Origin: SAR324 cluster bacterium
GTDB taxonomy: Bacteria; SAR324; NAC60-12
DNA length: 7,596 bases
Assembly (NCBI GenBank): GCA_028822475.1
Contig: JAPKDT010000099.1
Coordinates: forward strand, 1-7,596
Reading direction: 5' to 3'
The notes under the pieces: model-generated
Told to the model about the DNA's origin: nothing
The model's input: only the letters and a program-made list of their open reading frames with translations
Databases searched by the model: none
Translations under genes and position numbers: made by a program
Part shown: positions 7,019 to 7,596 of the stretch, in pieces
Layout: the number at the start of each line of letters is the position of its first letter
How positions within the stretch are numbered: position 1 is the first letter of the stretch

Positions 7019-7234
7019 TCAAGTCTGGCTTAAAATATCGAGAATAACCACATATACAACAGGATATTCGACATCCTCATTTATAATACGTACAATTTCA
7101 TAAGCCACATTATCAAAAACAAATTGCTCTTTCTCTTGAAGAAGTTCTGCTTCAAATTCCATTTGAATTACTTCTTGCTCTCCCAGTAAACCATGCATAT
7201 TTACAATGACGGTTGAGGGATTTTCGTCAGTCAT
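7019..7234 (-). CDS. Small acidic protein of unknown function upstream of mfd
   Basis: A 71-residue frame with an ATG at 7234, ending just before mfd on the same strand. I do not recognise the family. The protein is acidic and largely beta-strand-like, with alternating hydrophobic residues in TVIVNMHGLL, FVFDNVAYEIVRII and YPVVYVVILDIL, and a charged stretch EAELLQEKEQ between them. There is no signal peptide, no cysteine and no obvious catalytic motif. The YPVVYVVILDIL end is hydrophobic but too short and too strand-like for a confident membrane helix. Only a weak ribosome binding site precedes the ATG. Amino-acid patterning and tight packing against mfd favour a real gene, likely co-transcribed with mfd. 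A role in repair is suggested only by position. Confidence 0.62.
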   Translation of the reverse strand: MTDENPSTVIVNMHGLLGEQEVIQMEFEAELLQEKEQFVFDNVAYEIVRIINEDVEYPVVYVVILDILSQT

Positions 7235-7596
7235 TTGTCATGTTCAAGAAGATCCGGAAGCCCGTTGTCTACTTAGAGCAGTCTGGAGTCATGTTATTGT
7301 TATCTAGGGCGAGCAACACCTAACGCGGGGGCACCAATTTGAAGAACTGAAACACAAACTGCTCTTTTGTTAAAATTAGATTCAGTCAAGCTAACATTGA
7401 TTGTCTTTAAAAAAAATAAACTCATTGAAATTTAGGATAAGTTAAGATTTTAATCAAGTTACAATTCTTAAATTTGCAAAAAAGTGATTCAGGCAGATAC
7501 ACTTGTATAAAGTCTTAGATCCTCCCTGCAGATGAATCGGCAATCTTGAAATAAAAAAATCTATTTGTTCACATTCGCTAAAGCTTGAGTTTCAAG
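7235..7596. other. AT-rich non-coding region upstream of the small gene and mfd
   Basis: These 362 bases contain no convincing gene on either strand. About 7370-7480 is strongly AT-rich with A- and T-tracts (for example around 7408-7417), and a short GC-rich patch lies at 7325-7332. The region most likely holds the promoter and leader of the small gene and mfd on the - strand; a candidate is listed separately. A TATAAA at 7506-7511 on the + strand could be a -10 box for a gene beyond the right edge, but no good -35 accompanies it. On the - strand, twelve codons are open from the right edge to a TAG at 7561-7563, too few to call the end of a gene. Confidence 0.6.
7429..7457 (-). promoter_or_regulatory. 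Candidate sigma-70-type promoter for the small gene and mfd
   Basis: On the - strand, TTGATT (7457-7452) is followed after exactly 17 bp by TAAATT (7434-7429). Each box matches the consensus at four of six positions and the spacer is optimal. It sits in the most AT-rich part of the gap. The implied transcript would begin near 7422 and carry a leader of about 190 nt before the ATG at 7234, which is long; a promoter closer to the gene that I could not recognise remains possible. Confidence 0.35.

Noticed and set aside
7331..7336. GCACCA, a tRNA-like 3' end after a G-rich run
   Set aside because: No T-arm motif, anticodon stem or pairing 5' acceptor strand could be found on either side.
7561..7596. 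Twelve open codons on the - strand ending in TAG at the right edge
   Set aside because: An open frame this short is expected by chance; the sequence beyond the edge would be needed to call a gene end.
7584..7596. CTTGA-GTT-TCAAG perfect small hairpin at the right edge
   Set aside because: A 5-bp stem cut off by the window edge, without an adjacent T-run; too weak to call a terminator or operator.

Overview
The window carries ordinary bacterial housekeeping genes. Family III DNA polymerase I and a full-length Mfd place it firmly in Bacteria. Base composition is moderately AT-rich, and intergenic stretches more so. I cannot assign a phylum with confidence; nothing suggests a plasmid, phage or genomic island, and there is no transposase, integrase, CRISPR array or toxin-antitoxin pair.

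Left part, + strand: the 3' portion of polA (runs in from the left edge, ends at 1762). It holds a degenerate 3'-5' exonuclease domain and an intact polymerase domain. After a 123-bp gap with a plausible promoter and a good ribosome binding site comes a two-gene unit: a 91-residue stand-alone Lrp/AsnC-type ligand-binding (RAM) domain protein (1886-2161) and, 7 bp later, a HisC-like PLP aminotransferase (2169-3245). The spacing suggests co-transcription and translational coupling, and a possible link between amino-acid sensing and transamination.

Middle: a 193-bp gap (3246-3438) between convergent genes. It holds a small bulged hairpin and a longer inverted repeat (14-bp arms, 46-nt centre containing a second hairpin). 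This is the most clearly unexplained piece of DNA in the window.

Right part, - strand: mfd (transcription-repair coupling factor, about 1181 aa, complete), preceded by a small acidic protein of 71 aa that I do not recognise (7019-7234). The two probably form an operon. To their right lies a 362-bp AT-rich region without a convincing gene, with a candidate promoter reading toward the small gene.

PolA and Mfd both act in DNA repair (gap filling and strand-specific nucleotide excision repair), but they are convergent and not co-transcribed here. I found no convincing novel multi-gene system. The points worth a second look are residue-level departures in PolA, Mfd and the aminotransferase, the orphan RAM gene, the unrecognised small protein and the intergenic inverted repeat.
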